Assembly: GCA_003230795.1 (NCBI GenBank)
Contig: QIGM01000219.1
Coordinates: 1 to 6,166 of the forward strand
DNA from: a bacterium
Lineage (GTDB): Bacteria > Bdellovibrionota_C > UBA2361 > SZUA-149
Reading direction: 5' to 3'
Length of the DNA stretch: 6,166 nucleotides
Positions 1-3,300 of this stretch are shown here, piece after piece. Numbering within the stretch: the stretch's first letter is position 1; each line of letters starts with the position of its first letter. Made by a program: the position numbers and the translations under genes. Under the pieces are notes generated by a model. The model did not search any database. It worked only from the letters and a program-made list of their open reading frames with translations, and was not told the DNA's origin.

Positions 1-56
1 AATTCTCGCGCCTTTACTCTAGCAAAAATATTTAATAAAAATCGGGCTCTTTCTTG

Positions 57-62
57 TATAAT
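57..62 (+). promoter_or_regulatory. Candidate -10 box TATAAT
   Basis: A perfect consensus -10 hexamer is present. At the usual 16-18 base spacing the upstream hexamer is only AT-rich (AATAAA or similar, about 33-40) with no good -35. A transcript from here would have a leader of roughly 150 bases. No closer candidate toward the ATG pairs better, but the weak -35 keeps this uncertain. Confidence 0.35.
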
Positions 63-209
63 CGAGCCGAGAGGCCGTGATTTTCATCCTTATTTAAGGT
101 TAAATTTCCCCTCGCTCGCGTTGCGAATTCTCTCAACTTGTAATACGTACTATTTAATTCAGCTATCTTTCACATTGGCCAAATATTACAAATCCTAATT
201 TCCAACCAC

Positions 210-215
210 GAGAAG
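210..215 (+). promoter_or_regulatory. Ribosome binding site GAGAAG
   Basis: A purine-rich GAGAAG, similar to the AGGAG core with one mismatch, ends six bases before the ATG at 222. Together with the in-frame stop at 141-143 and the signal peptide that follows, it fixes the start. Confidence 0.6.
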
Positions 216-221
216 TTAACG

Positions 222-326
222 ATGTTAAATTCAATTGCCTCTACTTTGAGCGTCTCAGCAAAGAACCTGCTTACCTCAACGTTGTGTTTACTCTTGGTCA
301 ACGCGGTAATTCCTGAGGCGCAGGCC
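222..326 (+). other. Sec signal peptide (residues 1-35)
   Basis: The N-terminus has a short polar region with Lys14. A hydrophobic core, roughly LLTSTLCLLLVNAVI, follows at residues 16-30, and then an AQA box at 33-35, so signal peptidase I would cut before Gln36. Cys22 sits inside the core with no lipobox LxxC placed for lipoprotein processing, so I read it as a type I signal rather than a lipoprotein signal. It implies export across the inner membrane. Confidence 0.88.
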
Positions 327-3300
327 CAGGGAACTGTCGATTCCCTCTTCCTGGTTAACGCCGAGACCGATCTCGACCTCTTTGAGTTAACCGATGGTCT
401 AATAATAGACCGGACGACTCTACCCACCGATAAGCTCAACGTACGGGCCGAAACTAGCGGCAGCGTGGGCAGCGTCGTGTTTGGATTGAATGGTAATAAT
501 AATTTTCGCACAGAGAGTGTTGCTCCCTACGCCCTTGCAGGCGATCAAAGCGGCGATTTTTTGGTACATAATTTTTCGAATGGATCTCATCAAGTAAGCG
601 CGACACCATTTTCATCCTCGGGTGGCTCTGGCACGGCCGGGGTAACGAATTCTGTTTCTTTCAGTATTATAGACCCTGCGAGCTCCACACTTTCGCTCAC
701 TCCAGCAACTCATGACTTCGGTACTCAGAGTCTCGCGTCTACCACGTCCAATACCTTCACACTCAACAACAACGCGAGCACGAACGGCACTGGTGCCTAT
801 CTCGAGCAAGGAGGCTTAGTAGTAATAGAGATAGAAGACCATGCAACGGTAAGCGGATGGCAGGAGAAGACCACGATTCCGGATTTTACCGGCGACGGAT
901 ACTTGGAATGGACCGGAGATGATTTCTTCAATAATCCTGGCAACGGTGTCCTTACCTTTACCTTTGAAGTCCAAACAGCAGGAAACTATCAGTTACAGTG
1001 GCGCAGTCGAATTGCGCAAGGCAGTAACTTCACTGAACATAATGACTCTTGGGTGCAGTTTCCAAGTGGCCAGGACGTTAGTGGTGAAGAAGCACTCAAT
1101 GGCGATTGGACGAAGGCATACCAAAACCAGCTCAATACTTGGTCATGGCAGACTCGAACCGTAGACAATAATCCGAAAGACATCCGACAGTTCTTCTCGG
1201 CGGGAACACATGAGATCAAAGTCTCTGCCCGCTCAAATGGTCACGCGATTGACCGAATTGTACTATATAAATACGACACTGTTTCTTTCAGCGAATCGAC
1301 ATTCAACAACTTAGCTCCCTCCTCCCAATCAGGTGGCGGTACCGGCACTCCCGTTGAAATAACTGCCGTTACTTTTATCGGTGCAGGAAACGCTGACTAT
1401 AGCTATTCCGGTCCGATCCTACCTTTTAGTATCGCAGCTGGCGCACAGGCGCAGTTCGACGTAGATTTTACTCCGTCGGCAGTGGGCGCACGCCCAGCTA
1501 CACTGAGCGTTGATTCAGATCTCCTGACCGGTCCGGTGACCTCACTGCTTCAAGGAAGTGGAGAGGACATTCTCGCGCCCGTTCTCAGCCTTTCATCGAG
1601 TACCTTAAACTTTGGATCTATCGATATTGTAACTCCCGGAGTTGCTGAACTGATACTCACAGTAGAGAATCTCGGTTCCGCTGTTCTCACGCTAGACGAT
1701 GTCACTATTGAAGGCACGAATCCTGGCGACTTTAATATTAAGTCGATTTCTTCAACTAGCGTTGCGGTAGGAGCAGAGGAGACGATTGTTGTCGAATTTA
1801 CTCCTTCCTCAGTCGGTCCAAAAGTGGCCTCACTTGCAATAGATTCAAATGCGGCATCCTCGCCGGACGAAGTCGACCTCAATGGAACGGGCACTACCAC
1901 CGTCCCAGTGGAAGAGCTAGAGGCCAATCCGACAAGCCTTGACTTTGGCACTTACGTCTTCGGACAAACAACTGTTTCTGAGCAAAGCTTCAGTCTAACA
2001 AACGTTGGGACAGAAGTGGTGACCGTCACTTCGCTTTCGATTTCCGGAACAAATGGAAGTGACTTTATCGCCCTAAACTCGCTTCCCTTCGCTTTAAACG
2101 GCGGTGAGAGCACAACCGTCACAGTCGACTTTTCCCCCTCAGCGATTGGCGCAAAAGTAGCCTCGCTTCAGGTCAGTTCAAGCGCGAGCGTCAACCCAAG
2201 CGTTTCTATCACTGGTAACGCGGAAGATGAACCAGCCGGTGAAGAATTTGAAGAAGTCGCACGAATTAATGTCGGGGGAAACATCTACACCGACACCGAA
2301 GGTAATGTTTGGGGGCCAACAACGGCTGACTTCATGTCCGCTGGCAAGATGCTGCAATTTGAAAATGTCTCCTCAATCGAGGGAACCGAGGACGATACAA
2401 TCTTTCAAACAGAACTTTACGGTAACTATGACTATAACCAGTCACTACCGGACGGAGAGTATAGAGTCACGCTACTCTTCGCTGAGCTCTTTTTTACCGA
2501 GGCGAACAAACGTCTTTTCGACGTAAACATAGAAGGGACGAATGTTATAAATGACTTAGATCTATTCGTGGAAGCTGGATTCCTAAACGCCCTCAGCCAA
2601 AGCTTCGACGTGACATTGGAGGATGGCGCGCTCAATTTAGAGTTTCGAAGGATTCCAGGTAAAAACAACGCTCAACTTACGGGCCTACTAATTGAGAGAA
2701 AGCTAGTTCCAGCTCCAACGCTTAGCCTAACGGCCAATCCAAATCCTATTTCGTTTTCCCAGACCAATATCTCCGGAGAAACTTCATCGGTATTTTTTAC
2801 GCTTGAGAATACCGGCACTGCTGAGATTCAGATTACGGGCTCAAGCCTGACTGGAGCGCATACTAATGACTTCTTAATCGATCCACTCCCGAGCAGTCTC
2901 GCAGTTGGTGAAAGTGTCATTCTGGAGGCTGTCTTTAGTGCGACCGACATTGGAGCGCGAACCGCAACTCTTGAAATAGACTCCAATGCAACTGCAGGAA
3001 CCTTACTGGTGCCACTCATGGGAACTGGCATCGACGACACTCCAGTAGAACAATACGTAAATATTGCTCGAGCAAATGCTGGTGGAGATACCTTCGTTGA
3101 TGGCAGCGGAAACACCTGGGAAGCGACGCCGGCGGAGTTTGTCTCTCAAGGCAAGATGCTGACCTATGAAAACGTAATACCTATCGCCGATACCATTGAT
3201 GATGAGCTCTACCACACCGAGCTGTTTGGAAATTACGACTACAGACTAGCGGTAGAGGACGGAACCTACCGAGTCACCTTACTTTTCGCTGAACTCTTTT

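Larger units (their letters stand above)
1..221. other. Non-coding leader region with no convincing gene
   Basis: This stretch is AT-richer than the gene that follows and holds the candidate -10 and the ribosome binding site. It also contains an imperfect inverted repeat (GGCTC 45-49 with GAGCC 64-68) around the -10, a CCTTATTTAAGG dyad (88-99) and an 8-base palindrome TTGGCCAA (175-182). One plus frame is open from base 1 to a TAA at 196-198, but the peptide has no recognisable motif. I see no terminator with a U-run and no tRNA or riboswitch fold. Confidence 0.5.

Noticed and set aside
175..182. Perfect palindrome TTGGCCAA upstream of the start
   Set aside because: About one such 8-base palindrome is expected by chance in a leader of this length, and it has no extended symmetry or second copy.
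1..198. Plus frame open from base 1 to the TAA at 196-198, possibly the end of an upstream gene
   Set aside because: The 65-codon peptide has no recognisable motif, the composition is AT-rich and unlike the main gene, and a good -10 box lies inside it. It cannot be excluded because the left edge cuts it.
222..326. Lipoprotein signal using Cys22
   Set aside because: Cys22 is inside the hydrophobic core with more hydrophobic residues after it, and there is a clear AQA signal peptidase I site at 33-35.
785..1349. Insertion sequence or transposon at the split ASH domain
   Set aside because: There are no terminal inverted repeats and no transposase; the insert codes for a sugar-binding-type fold in frame with the host gene.
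770..1360. Frameshift or assembly error explaining the broken ASH1 domain
   Set aside because: The frame is continuous through both borders, the insert is itself a coherent domain, and its length is a whole number of codons. A nested domain explains the data better.
1550..1951. Minus-strand open frame of 133 codons
   Set aside because: It is antisense to ASH2 and the start of ASH3, which are clearly coded on the plus strand. It shows Ser/Thr-rich shadow composition and no motif.
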